From: Thermohalobaculum sp039030715
GTDB lineage: Bacteria; Pseudomonadota; Alphaproteobacteria; Rhodobacterales; Rhodobacteraceae
NCBI GenBank assembly: GCA_039030715.1
Contig: JBCCDU010000042.1
Coordinates: 1 to 37,591 of the forward strand
Direction: 5' to 3'
DNA length: 37,591 nucleotides
The stretch's first letter is position 1; the number at the start of each line of letters is the position of its first letter. The notes under the pieces are model-generated. The model was not told the origin of the DNA, searched no databases, and worked only from the letters and a program-made list of their open reading frames with translations. The translations under genes were made by a program, and so were the position numbers. Of the stretch, positions 7,088 to 15,487 are shown piece by piece.

Positions 7088-9334
7088 ATGGCATTCGACG
7101 AATACGACAGCGAGACGCGGATCTTCTCGGCCGTTGGCACGCGGCCCGTTCGCCCGGATGGCGTGGACAAGGTGACGGGCCGGGCGCTCTTCGGTGCGGA
7201 TATGTCGGCGCCCGGCATGCTGACGGGGGCGATCCTGCGTTCGCCCCATGCCCATGCCCGGATCAAGTCCATCGACACCTCCAAGGCCGAGGCGCTGCCC
7301 GGCGTGAAGGCCGTCGTCACCCGGGCCGATTTCAATGCGGAGGCCGATAACGCCGATGTCCTCGACAACTGCATGGCGGGCGAGAAGGTCCTCTATGACG
7401 GCCATGCCTTGGCCGCTTTGGCCGCAATCAATCCACGGGTCGCACAGAAGGCGCTGCGCCTGATCGAGGTGGACTATGAGGTGCTGCCTCATGTCACCGA
7501 TGTGGACGCGGCAATGGCGCCCGACGCCCCGGTTCTGCGCGCGGAAGGCGGCAATGAGAGCGTGCCCGAGGGCCTGTCCAAGAACGTCATGTCGATGTGC
7601 GAATTCGGCCATGGCGATCTGGACAAGGGCTTTGCTGAGGCCGATCTGGTGATCGAGAAGAGCTTCAAGACCGCAGCCGCTCACCAGGGCTATATCGAAC
7701 CCCATGCCTGCCTCGCCTCGCTGGGCGCGGATGGCCGGGGCGAGCTCTGGGTCTGCACCCAGGGCCATTTCGTCGTGCGCAATATCTGCGCCGATCTGCT
7801 GGGCATGGACTCGACGCAGTTGCGCGTCGTTGCCTCGGAAATCGGTGGCGGCTTCGGCGGCAAGACCACCGTGTTCCTGGAGCCTGTCGCCCTGGCGCTC
7901 AGCCGCAAGGCCAGTCGTCCGGTGAAGATGGTGATGAGCCGGTCCGAGGTGTTCCGTGCCACCGGGCCGACCTCCTCGACCTCGATGGATATCAAGATCG
8001 GCATGACCAAGGATGGCCGCATGACGGCGGGTCTGGCGGTCAATCGCTTCCAGGGCGGCGCTTATCCCGGCGCGCCGGTGGATATGGGGGCGATGTGCTC
8101 TTTCGCCTGCTACAATCTCGAGAACGTCAAATCGGTCGGCTATGACGTGATTTGCAATCGCCCGAAACAGGCCGCCTATCGCGCGCCCGGCTCGCCCATG
8201 GCGGCTTTCGCGGTGGAGAGCGTGGTGGATATGCTCTGCCAGGAACTGGGCCTCGACCCGGTGGAGGTACGGATCAAGAATGCCTCGCGCGAGGGAACCA
8301 AGGCCAGCTACGGCCCCCGCTGGCCCCGCATCGGGCTGGAGGAAACGCTGGAGGCCGCCAAGGCCCATGCTCACTACAAGGCGCCGCTGGGCCCCAATCA
8401 GGGACGCGGGGTGTCCTGCGGGTTCTGGTTCAACCATGGCGGAGAAACCTCTGTTTCGCTGGCGCTTTCGCAGGATGGCACCGTGGCGCTTTCTGTGGGC
8501 ACACCGGATATCGGTGGCTCGCGCGCCTCGATGTGCCTGATGGCGGCGGAGGAGCTGGGCATCCCCTATGACAAGGTGCGCACGACCGTCGTGGATACGG
8601 CATCGCTCGGCTACAACGATGTCAGCCATGGCAGCCGCGTGACCTATGCCAGCGGCCTCGCGACCATCAAGGCGGCGCGGGACGCGAAGCAGAAGCTCTG
8701 CGCCCGGGCGGCGAAAATCTGGGGGATCGATCCCGATGCGGTGACCTGGGAGGATGGCATGGCCAAACCCTCTGGCCACAATGCAGGCGATCACGACCCG
8801 CTGCCGTTTTCCAAGCTTTGCGCCACGATGGGGCGCACGGGCGGTCCGATCTCCGGCCATTTCGAGGCGACGCCGGAGGGGGCAGGGGTCTCCTTCGCCA
8901 CCCATCTGGTGGATGCGGAGGTCGATCCCGAAACTGGCGCCACCAAGGTCGTGCGCTATACCGTCATCCAGGATGCGGGCAAGGCGATCCATCCGGCCTA
9001 TGTCGAGGGTCAGTTCCAGGGTGGTGCCGTGCAAGGCATCGGCTGGGCATTGAACGAGGAATATATCTACGGCGAGGATGGGCGGCTGCAGAACGCGGGC
9101 TTCCTCGATTATCGCATCCCCGTCGCCTCGGACCTGCCGATGATCGATACCGAGATCGTGGAGGTGCCGAACCCTGGCCACCCCTATGGTGTGCGCGGGG
9201 TGGGCGAAACCTCGATTGTGCCACCGCTCGCCGCGATCGCCAATGCGGTCAGCCGGGCAGCCGGAGTGCGCATGACAGAACTGCCGATGTCGCCGCCGCG
9301 GATCCTGGCGGCGCTGGACGCCCAAGACGGCTGA
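7088..9334 (+). CDS. Molybdenum hydroxylase, molybdopterin-binding large subunit (CoxL-like, not a CO dehydrogenase)
   Basis: The protein has 748 residues. Cofactor-binding landmarks are HQGYIEPHA (199-207), IGGGFGGK (252-259), AYRAPG (363-368) and GVGETS with catalytic Glu707. True form I CO dehydrogenase has a Cys-containing AYRCSFR loop; here the loop is AYRAPG, so CO is not the substrate. The enzyme probably hydroxylates an N-heterocycle, purine-like compound or aldehyde with water as oxygen donor. No sulfurase or XdhC-type maturation gene lies nearby. The MoaD-like gene follows after 4 bases. Confidence 0.9.
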   Translation: MAFDEYDSETRIFSAVGTRPVRPDGVDKVTGRALFGADMSAPGMLTGAILRSPHAHARIKSIDTSKAEALPGVKAVVTRADFNAEADNADVLDNCMAGEKVLYDGHALAALAAINPRVAQKALRLIEVDYEVLPHVTDVDAAMAPDAPVLRAEGGNESVPEGLSKNVMSMCEFGHGDLDKGFAEADLVIEKSFKTAAAHQGYIEPHACLASLGADGRGELWVCTQGHFVVRNICADLLGMDSTQLRVVASEIGGGFGGKTTVFLEPVALALSRKASRPVKMVMSRSEVFRATGPTSSTSMDIKIGMTKDGRMTAGLAVNRFQGGAYPGAPVDMGAMCSFACYNLENVKSVGYDVICNRPKQAAYRAPGSPMAAFAVESVVDMLCQELGLDPVEVRIKNASREGTKASYGPRWPRIGLEETLEAAKAHAHYKAPLGPNQGRGVSCGFWFNHGGETSVSLALSQDGTVALSVGTPDIGGSRASMCLMAAEELGIPYDKVRTTVVDTASLGYNDVSHGSRVTYASGLATIKAARDAKQKLCARAAKIWGIDPDAVTWEDGMAKPSGHNAGDHDPLPFSKLCATMGRTGGPISGHFEATPEGAGVSFATHLVDAEVDPETGATKVVRYTVIQDAGKAIHPAYVEGQFQGGAVQGIGWALNEEYIYGEDGRLQNAGFLDYRIPVASDLPMIDTEIVEVPNPGHPYGVRGVGETSIVPPLAAIANAVSRAAGVRMTELPMSPPRILAALDAQDG

Positions 9335-9338
9335 GCCC

Positions 9339-9593
9339 GTGGCGGCGCAGGTTTCGGTCGAACTGTTCGGCTCGCTCACCCAGTTCACCGGGGGAGCCCG
9401 GACGGTAACCGTCGAAGCCGCCACGATCCGCGATCTGCTGGCAAGACTGGCCGAGGCCCATCCGGGCCTCGCGCCGCAACTGGACCGGGGGGTCTCGGTA
9501 TCAATTGACGGCAAGATCTATACCGAGGCGCTGTTCCAGCCGATCTCGCCCGACAGCGAAGTGGTCTTGCTGCCTCGCATCGCCGGCGGCTGA
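9339..9593 (+). CDS. MoaD/ThiS-family sulfur carrier protein
   Basis: This small ubiquitin-fold protein of 84 residues ends in Gly-Gly, the C terminus that is activated and thiocarboxylated in MoaD and ThiS proteins. MoaD supplies the dithiolene sulfurs of molybdopterin. The likely start is GTG 9339, four bases after the large-subunit stop, so it is the last gene of the hydroxylase operon. A dedicated carrier in this place could support cofactor supply to this enzyme; alternatively it belongs to another sulfur transfer route. The family call is firm, the partner is not. Confidence 0.8.
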   Translation: MAAQVSVELFGSLTQFTGGARTVTVEAATIRDLLARLAEAHPGLAPQLDRGVSVSIDGKIYTEALFQPISPDSEVVLLPRIAGG

Positions 9594-9741
9594 TCCCGCG
9601 CCATTAAATCCGCATTAGTCCGAATCTGAGAGCGTCCGTCCACTAGGTCGGCTTCGCATGGGCGATGCCTTCGATTTCGCATGCGCGCGGTGCGGACTGC
9701 CGCCGACCTGAAACCTGGCCAAGCCGGAGCGGAGCGAAGAG

Positions 9742-10185
9742 ATGAACATGGCTGGCGCCGACATCCTCATTGTCGAGGACAACGACCTGGATGTGCAGAT
9801 CCTGAAGCGGGCCTTTGCCAAGCTGGACTTCCAGCCGAACATGCTGCGCGCCAAGGACGGGGTCGAGGCGCTTGAACTGTTGGATTGTCAGGATGCCACA
9901 GGCGACCTCAAATGGCCTTTCGTCATCCTGCTGGATCTGAACATGCCGCGGATGAACGGGGTCGAGTTTCTGGAAAAACTGCGGGGCTGGGGCCGGTACC
10001 GCCACGTTCCAGTTTTCGTCCTCACCACCTCCAGCTATGGCCGCGATGTGGCGGAGGCCTATCGCCTCGGCGCGAACGGATATGTCGTCAAGCCGGAGAG
10101 TCTGAGCGAAATGCACCAGACACTGCAGGCTCTGATCGGATACTGGCGCATATGTCTGTCGCCATCGGAACTGGCGCCTGCCTGA
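9742..10185 (+). CDS. Single-domain response regulator (CheY/Rcp1-like)
   Basis: The protein has 147 residues and consists of one receiver domain. Acidic pocket residues Glu12-Asp13, phospho-acceptor Asp65 (LLDLNMPRMNG), the Thr95/Thr96 switch (LTTSSYG) and Lys117 (VVKPE) are present. There is no output domain. The long loop before the phospho-Asp and the LNMPRMNG form resemble the Rcp1 group that pairs with phytochrome or other unusual histidine kinases. No kinase gene is adjacent, so the partner is elsewhere. A second ATG at 9748 is possible; GGAG and AAGAG lie just upstream of 9742. It converges with the lipid gene cluster, with 4 bases between the stops. Confidence 0.88.
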   Translation: MNMAGADILIVEDNDLDVQILKRAFAKLDFQPNMLRAKDGVEALELLDCQDATGDLKWPFVILLDLNMPRMNGVEFLEKLRGWGRYRHVPVFVLTTSSYGRDVAEAYRLGANGYVVKPESLSEMHQTLQALIGYWRICLSPSELAPA

Positions 10186-10189
10186 GGTT

Positions 10190-10852
10190 TCATCGCTTGC
10201 GGTTCAGAAACGCCAAGATGCCGCGCGCGCGACGCAGGCAGGTCCACAGCGTGCCCGCCAGAACCAGTGTCAGAACCGTGGCCAGAACATATCGATGATC
10301 GCCGAGCAGCGGTTCGAAACAGGTGGCCAGCGCGCCGAATGTCAGTGCCGCCATCCGATGTGGCTTCGCCATCGGCCCACGAAAATCCGCCGCCTGGCCC
10401 AGGCTTTGACCAAAGGCGCGCAGATAGGCGGTGAAGACAGCGAATGCCGATGCCGCCCAGCCCAGCGCAGGCAAGCCGGCGCCATATCCGGCGCCCACCA
10501 GGATCAGGATGTCGGCGATCCTGTCCGGCACCTCGTTCCAAAACGCCCCATCCGGCGCGCCCTTGCCCGCCTCGACCGCGACCATCCCGTCCAGCAGATT
10601 GCAGAGCAGGCGAAGCTGGATGCCAACCGCTGCCCCGATCAGGCAGAGGATACGGGCCCATCCCGACAGATCGGCGGATAACCAGAAGAACACGCCCGCG
10701 ATCAGGGCGAAGCCGATCCCCGCCTGCGAGATCTGGTTCGGCGTGATCGTCCGCCGCGCCAGCCGGGACGCCATGGCCTTCGCCCAGAACGTGCCCCGGC
10801 TGGCCAGCGGGCGGCGGCTGGAGGGGTCGGTCACGATCTCCTCCACCGCCAT
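10190..10852 (-). CDS. CDP-alcohol phosphatidyltransferase family protein with altered active-site motif
   Basis: This multi-spanning membrane protein has about 220 residues. ATG 10852 is used here; TTG 10861 is also possible, and either start lies inside the preceding gene, so translation is coupled. The family motif D-x2-DG-x2-AR-x8-G-x3-D-x3-D is recognisable at residues 85-110 but reads N85-x2-DG-x2-AV-x8-G102-x3-N106-x3-D110. Two of the four metal-binding Asp are Asn and the Arg is Val. The family joins CDP-diacylglycerol to an alcohol such as glycerol phosphate, serine or inositol. The gene order with a CdsA homologue resembles E. coli ynbA-ynbB. It may be a variant enzyme with other substrates, or inactive. 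Confidence 0.8.
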   Translation of the reverse strand: MAVEEIVTDPSSRRPLASRGTFWAKAMASRLARRTITPNQISQAGIGFALIAGVFFWLSADLSGWARILCLIGAAVGIQLRLLCNLLDGMVAVEAGKGAPDGAFWNEVPDRIADILILVGAGYGAGLPALGWAASAFAVFTAYLRAFGQSLGQAADFRGPMAKPHRMAALTFGALATCFEPLLGDHRYVLATVLTLVLAGTLWTCLRRARGILAFLNRKR

Positions 10853-11211
10853 TGTATCCAATTGTATACAGTCGCATACAATGTCGCGACGGTCATCGGC
10901 AGGGCGATGGTTGCCCAGATCTCGGGCGTGCCGCCCAGCCAGTGAATGGTGCTGAGCCCGATCAGCGAGATCGCGAAGGCCACCAGAGGCGGGACCACCA
11001 GCGCGGCGAGACCCTCCAGCTGCGCCGCCAATGCCTCGACCGTGCGCTTCAGGCCAAAAGTGATACCGGCGGACAATGTGCCCTGGATCGCCGCCGCGAT
11101 CAGCGGTTTCGGCATGGTATGCGCGCTGTTCGCCCAGAAGGCCCAGCCGCCCATCATCAGAAACGCCCCCAGCATATGCACCCAGCTTTTGCCCGCGAGC
11201 TGCGCGATCAT
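10831..11211 (-). CDS. Small membrane protein of unknown function in the lipid operon
   Basis: This 126-residue hydrophobic protein has three or four likely membrane helices and no domain that I recognise. ATG 11211 overlaps the stop of the CdsA-like gene by four bases. Its own end overlaps the start of the phosphatidyltransferase gene by about 20 bases. That tight packing between two lipid enzymes suggests a role in the same pathway, for example as a membrane partner or a lipid transporter. This is inference from position only. Confidence 0.65.
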   Translation of the reverse strand: MIAQLAGKSWVHMLGAFLMMGGWAFWANSAHTMPKPLIAAAIQGTLSAGITFGLKRTVEALAAQLEGLAALVVPPLVAFAISLIGLSTIHWLGGTPEIWATIALPMTVATLYATVYNWIQWRWRRS

Positions 11212-12146
11212 GTCATCGACCAGCCATAGCGCACGAGGTGGAAGAAGATCGGGGCCGAGAAGATCACCGAGTCCAGCCGGTCGATAAAGCCGCCATGGCC
11301 CGGGATCAGGTGCCCCCAATCCTTCACCCCCCGATCGCGTTTGATCGCCGACATGACTAGGCCGCCCAGAAAGCCCATCAGGCAGATGATCAGCGAGAGC
11401 AGCCCCGCCTGCCAGAAGGTGAACGGCGTCATCCACCACAGGCACGCCCCCGCCAGCGTCGCCGTCAGGATGCCGCCCAGTGCCCCTTCGACGGTTTTCG
11501 AGGGCGACAGCGAGGGCGCGATCCTGCGCCGCCCGGCCAGCTTGCCCCAGACATACTGCATCACGTCCGAGAACTGCACGACGAAGATCAGGAACGCGAT
11601 CAGCAGCGCATTGCCGCCCTCATAGCCCGGGACCTCCAGATAGAGCAGGGCAGGCACATGGCTGACGCAGAAGACGCAGATCATCAGGGCCCATTGCGTC
11701 TCGGCCACCCGGCCAAGGAAATCGCCGGTGTCGCCGCGCACGGCCGCGACGATCGGCAGGATCAGGAAGGCATAGACCGGGATGAAGATCGAATAGAAGC
11801 CGTACCATCCGATCCAGACCAGCAGGTAATGCACTGGAAATATGACGAAAAAGCTTGCAGCGAGCGCCCAGTGATCGGCCCGGCGTGTCCGGGTCAGTGT
11901 CATGAATTCGCGCAGCGCCGCGAAGGAGCACGCGGCGAACAGGATCATCACCCCAGTCTTGCCCCCCAGGAATGCGGCCGAGAGGCAGAGGACCATGCCC
12001 CACCATGCCGCCACCCTCGCGTTGAAGTTCTGCACCCCCGGGCCTGCTCCGCCACGGGCCAGCACCATGCCGACGCCGGTCGCCAGGATCAGGATCCCCG
12101 CGACGGCGCCGAACAGGATCAGCAGCTTTTCGTCCCAGGAGGTCAT
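11208..12146 (-). CDS. Phosphatidate cytidylyltransferase family protein (CdsA-like)
   Basis: The protein has 312 residues with about eight membrane helices. The complete CdsA signature is near the C terminus: SAIKRDRGVKDWGHLIPGHG continuing into GFIDRLDS. The family makes CDP-diacylglycerol from CTP and phosphatidic acid. ATG 12146 overlaps the stop of the acyltransferase gene by four bases. Because a main housekeeping cdsA usually sits with the isoprenoid and outer-membrane assembly genes, this copy, in an operon with a PlsC-type and a phosphatidyltransferase-type gene, is likely a second CDP-diacylglycerol supply for a special lipid. That last point is inference. Confidence 0.88.
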   Translation of the reverse strand: MTSWDEKLLILFGAVAGILILATGVGMVLARGGAGPGVQNFNARVAAWWGMVLCLSAAFLGGKTGVMILFAACSFAALREFMTLTRTRRADHWALAASFFVIFPVHYLLVWIGWYGFYSIFIPVYAFLILPIVAAVRGDTGDFLGRVAETQWALMICVFCVSHVPALLYLEVPGYEGGNALLIAFLIFVVQFSDVMQYVWGKLAGRRRIAPSLSPSKTVEGALGGILTATLAGACLWWMTPFTFWQAGLLSLIICLMGFLGGLVMSAIKRDRGVKDWGHLIPGHGGFIDRLDSVIFSAPIFFHLVRYGWSMT

Positions 12147-12811
12147 TCGGCAGCCTCGGCGAGCCCTGCGGTCTCGGGCGCTGCGGCGCGCAGGGCGTCT
12201 TGCGCGCGCGCCAGAAACGCGGCCTTGTCCTCGCCCGGCTTCAGGTGCAGCTCTGCGCCGAAGGTGACCGTGCAGATCAGCGGCACCGGCACGATCTCGC
12301 CCTTGGGCATCACGCGGTTGAGGTTCTCGATCCAGACTGGGACCAGCGCGACGTCGGGCCGGGCATTGGCGAGATGGAAGAGCCCGGGCTTGAAGGGCAG
12401 CAGGGCCGCATCGGTGGTGTTGCGCGTCCCCTCCGGAAACAGGATCAGCGAGGCGCCCCGATCCAGCGCGCCGACCATCAGTTCGACCGGGTCCTCGGTC
12501 CGCGTTGCGGGATTTCTGTCGATCAGGACGGCGTTGAAGACATGGCGGATGACAAAGCTCTTCAGCTTGGTCTTCAACCAGTAATCCGACCCAGCTACGG
12601 GCCGGGTCTTGCCCCTGATCTGGGGTGGCAACACCGTCCACACCAGGACGAAGTCGCCGTTGCTAGCGTGATTGGCGAAATAGATCCGCTGTGTGGGCAC
12701 CGGGTCCGACCCGTCCCAAATTCCCCGGACTGCGGTGATGAAGCGGGCAAACAGGATGATGGCGAGCCCGATGATCCGTCCTGCCAAATCGATCATACGC
12801 CCGCCATTCAT
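12143..12811 (-). CDS. 1-acyl-sn-glycerol-3-phosphate acyltransferase family protein (PlsC-like)
   Basis: The protein has 222 residues. The catalytic NHxxxxD motif is N47-HASNG-D53, and the acceptor-binding motif FPEGTR is at 125-130. An N-terminal hydrophobic segment (about 7-27) anchors it in the membrane. The family adds an acyl chain to lysophosphatidic acid to make phosphatidic acid, which the next enzyme, CdsA-like, would activate. ATG 12811 is taken as start; ATG 12796 is an alternative. It is the first gene of the four-gene lipid operon and starts 57 bases after the alcohol dehydrogenase stop, so it could be read through from there. Confidence 0.87.
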   Translation of the reverse strand: MNGGRMIDLAGRIIGLAIILFARFITAVRGIWDGSDPVPTQRIYFANHASNGDFVLVWTVLPPQIRGKTRPVAGSDYWLKTKLKSFVIRHVFNAVLIDRNPATRTEDPVELMVGALDRGASLILFPEGTRNTTDAALLPFKPGLFHLANARPDVALVPVWIENLNRVMPKGEIVPVPLICTVTFGAELHLKPGEDKAAFLARAQDALRAAAPETAGLAEAAE

Positions 12812-12868
12812 CCTCTGGTTCCGCCCGACGCTATCAAGCCCGGGCGGACGCCGCCAGTCCCGGTACGA

Positions 12869-14014
12869 TCAGAGGCAGGTCTCGAACAGCGCGCGGGTGT
12901 TTTCTGCCGTCATCTCCACCGGATTGCCGCCGGTGCTGGGATCGGTGAGGGCGGAAGCGACCAGCACTTCCAGATCCGGGTTCTGGACGCCGAGCGCGGT
13001 GAGCGTCTTCGGGATGCCCAGGGTCTCGTTCAGCCCACCAACGAAGTTGTAGAACCCATCGAAGCCGCCCCGGATGCCCAGATAGGCGCCGGCGTCGGCC
13101 AGTCGGTCCTCGACCGCGCCGCGATTGAAGCGCAGCACGGCCTGCATCACAACGGCGTTGGTGGTGCCGTGATGGGTGTTGTGATGCGCGCCTATCGGGT
13201 GGCTGAGCGCATGAATCGCGCCCAGCCCCTTCTGGAACGCGGTTGCCCCCATGGCGGCGGCGGACATCATGTGGGCGCGTGCCTCCAGATCCGCGCCATC
13301 CGCGAATGCGCGGGGCAGGTTCTGCTTGACCAGGCGCATCCCCTCCAGCGCGATGCCCTGGGACATCGGGTGGTAATGGGGCGAGCAGAAGGCCTCCAGA
13401 CAATGGGCGAAAGCATCCATGCCGGTGCCCGCGGTGATCGTGGGGGGCATGCCCACCGTCAGTTCCGGGTCGCAGATGACGACCGAGGGCAGGAATTTCG
13501 GGTGGAAGATGATTTTCTTCTCGTGCGTTTCGGAATTCGTGATGACGGAGGCGCGACCGACCTCCGATCCAGTGCCCGCCGTGGTCGGCACCGCGACGAT
13601 GGGCGCGATCGCGTCGTGATTGGCGCGGGTCCACCAATCGCCGATATCCTCGAAGTCCCAGACGGGTCGCGTCTGTCCCGCCATGAAGGCCACCGCCTTG
13701 GCGAGGTCGAGGCCCGAGCCGCCGCCAAAGGCGATCACCCCGTCATGCCCGCCCGCCTTGAAGGCCGCGACGCCGGCATCGAGGTTCTTCTCGTTCGGGT
13801 TCGGATCGACCTCTGCAAAGAGGGCGCGGCCGAGGCCTGCCATCTCCATCAGGTCGAGCGCCTGATTGGTGATCGGCAGGGTGGCAAGCCCCCGGTCGGT
13901 GATCAGGATCGGTTTGTTGATGCCGGAGGCCTTGCACGCCTCCGCCAGTTCCGCGATGCGTCCGGCACCGAAGCGGATGGCGGTGGGGTAGGACCAGTTG
14001 CCCGTGAGTGTCAT
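12869..14014 (-). CDS. Iron-containing alcohol dehydrogenase
   Basis: The protein has 381 residues, usual for the group III (iron-type) dehydrogenases. The nucleotide-binding GGGSGLDLAKA is at 97-107. Metal ligands line up as Asp200, His204, His268 and His282, all present. Such enzymes interconvert alcohols and aldehydes with NAD(P); substrates include 1,2-propanediol, 4-hydroxybutyrate, ethanolamine-derived alcohols and phosphonate-derived aldehydes. It starts 38 bases after the glutamine-synthetase-like gene. In this operon it would oxidise a hydroxyl on the imported or gamma-glutamylated substrate, but this is inference. Confidence 0.88.
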   Translation of the reverse strand: MTLTGNWSYPTAIRFGAGRIAELAEACKASGINKPILITDRGLATLPITNQALDLMEMAGLGRALFAEVDPNPNEKNLDAGVAAFKAGGHDGVIAFGGGSGLDLAKAVAFMAGQTRPVWDFEDIGDWWTRANHDAIAPIVAVPTTAGTGSEVGRASVITNSETHEKKIIFHPKFLPSVVICDPELTVGMPPTITAGTGMDAFAHCLEAFCSPHYHPMSQGIALEGMRLVKQNLPRAFADGADLEARAHMMSAAAMGATAFQKGLGAIHALSHPIGAHHNTHHGTTNAVVMQAVLRFNRGAVEDRLADAGAYLGIRGGFDGFYNFVGGLNETLGIPKTLTALGVQNPDLEVLVASALTDPSTGGNPVEMTAENTRALFETCL

Positions 14015-14052
14015 GGGGTCAAGCCTTCTGCTGTTGAGGGTTGCCGGCCCTG

Positions 14053-15417
14053 TCAGGCCCGTTCGAAGCCACGGTGAACCTCGTAATCCGTGACCTTGCG
14101 GTCGAAATCTTCCTGTTCCCACCGGGCGGCATGGACGTAGTGGTCGATCACATCGTCGCCCATCGCCGCGCGCAGCATGGTGGAGCGGTCCAACGCCTCG
14201 GTTGCGGCGCGCAGCGTGGTGGGGATCTCGCGCGCCTCAGCCGCGCCATAGGCATCGCCGGTGAAGGCGGGCTCCAGGTCGAGCTTGCCCTCGATCCCGG
14301 CGATCCCGGCTGCGATCTGACCGGCCAGCGCCAGATAGGGGTTGAGGTCGGAGCCGCCGACCCGGCATTCGACCCGCACGGCCCTGGTCCCCTCCGCCAC
14401 TAGTCGGTACCCGGCGGTGCGGTTGTCCACCGACCAGATCGCCTTGGTGGGTGCGAAGGTGCCTGCGGCGAAGCGTTTGTAGGAGTTGATGTAAGGCGCC
14501 AGAAAACAGGTGACCTCACTCGCATGGGTCAGGAGCCCGGCGAGATAGCGGCGCATCGTCTCCGACATCCCATGGGGTGCATCGGCGTCATAGAAGGCAG
14601 GCTGCCCGTCGCGCCAAAGCGATTGGTGGATATGGCTGGAGGAACCCGCCGCCCCATGATGCCATTTCGCCAGGAAGGTCACCGCCCGGTTCTGGTGCAG
14701 CGCAATCTCCTTCACCGCGTTTTTCACCAGCACATGGGTATCGGCCATGTCCAGCGCGTCCGTGTAGTGGACATTGATTTCAGCCTGGCCCGCATCGGCC
14801 TCGCCCTTGGTGTTTTCCACCTTCACGCCTGCGCCATGGAGGCCGTTGCGGATCGCGCGCATCAGACCTTCCTCCCGGGTGGTCTGGAAGATGTGGTAAT
14901 CCTCGTTATAGGCGCTGATCGGGGTCATGTTGCGCCAGCCCCGGTCGCGCAGCTCCTCGAAGCTTTCGCGGAAGACGAAGAATTCCAGCTCGGTCGCGGC
15001 GGCGGAGGTGAAGCCCATATCCGCCAATCGCTGAAGCTGGCGCTTCAGGATCTGACGCGGGGCGTGGGGAACCGGCTCGTGGGTATGATGATCGATGAGG
15101 TCGCAGAGGACCAGCGCCGTTCCCTCCAGCCATGGGGTGAGGCGCAGGGTGCCGAGATCCGGCTTCATGATGTAATCGCCATATCCGGCAGCCCAAGAGG
15201 TGGATTTGTAACCCTCCACCGTCTCCATCTCCATATCGGTGGCGAGGAGGTAGTTGCAGGAATGGGTCTCCTCCCACGCGCTTTCGACGAAGAATTCCGC
15301 GTGGAAGCGCTTGCCCATCAGGCGGCCCTGCATGTCGGGAATGGCCGCGATCACAGTGTCGATGCGGCCATCGGCAACCTGGGCTTTGAGGGCGTCGAAG
15401 CTGAGATTTCCCGGCAT
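14053..15417 (-). CDS. Glutamine-synthetase-like ligase (gamma-glutamylpolyamine synthetase type), first copy
   Basis: The protein has 454 residues, similar to GlnA and PuuA. Metal and glutamate site segments are seen: TELEFFVF with Glu143 and Glu145, KGEADAGQAEIN (204-215), SHIHQSLW with His264 (261-268), and NRTAGYR and ECRVGGSDLNPYLA further on. The Tyr adenylylation loop typical of true GlnA is not evident. Relatives join glutamate through its gamma-carboxylate to amines (putrescine, ethanolamine, isopropylamine). The neighbours (amidohydrolase, TRAP transporter, alcohol dehydrogenase, RpiR regulator) fit amine or amino-alcohol use rather than ammonium assimilation. A second paralogue lies at 30862. 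Confidence 0.85.
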   Translation of the reverse strand: MPGNLSFDALKAQVADGRIDTVIAAIPDMQGRLMGKRFHAEFFVESAWEETHSCNYLLATDMEMETVEGYKSTSWAAGYGDYIMKPDLGTLRLTPWLEGTALVLCDLIDHHTHEPVPHAPRQILKRQLQRLADMGFTSAAATELEFFVFRESFEELRDRGWRNMTPISAYNEDYHIFQTTREEGLMRAIRNGLHGAGVKVENTKGEADAGQAEINVHYTDALDMADTHVLVKNAVKEIALHQNRAVTFLAKWHHGAAGSSSHIHQSLWRDGQPAFYDADAPHGMSETMRRYLAGLLTHASEVTCFLAPYINSYKRFAAGTFAPTKAIWSVDNRTAGYRLVAEGTRAVRVECRVGGSDLNPYLALAGQIAAGIAGIEGKLDLEPAFTGDAYGAAEAREIPTTLRAATEALDRSTMLRAAMGDDVIDHYVHAARWEQEDFDRKVTDYEVHRGFERA

Positions 15418-15451
15418 GTCAGAACCTTCTGGGCAAAGCGGTGGGGTAGAG

Positions 15452-15472
15452 GTCCCGGGTCAAGCCCGGGAC
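15452..15472. repeat. Short extragenic palindrome, copy 1
   Basis: GTCCCGGG and CCCGGGAC flank a 5-base spacer TCAAG in the gap between the TRAP binding-protein gene and the ligase gene. It can form a strong hairpin in RNA and may damp read-through between the highly made binding protein and what follows. A related palindrome is at 33166-33186. Confidence 0.6.
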
Positions 15473-15487
15473 ATCAAAGCGCGTGGA

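Noticed and set aside
6281..9514. A 1077-codon open frame on the minus strand
   Set aside because: It lies opposite the molybdenum hydroxylase genes, has no recognisable domain and an Arg/His/Gly-rich composition typical of the antisense of GC-rich genes.
12200..14077. A 625-codon plus-strand frame
   Set aside because: It is antisense to the acyltransferase and alcohol dehydrogenase genes and has no domain.
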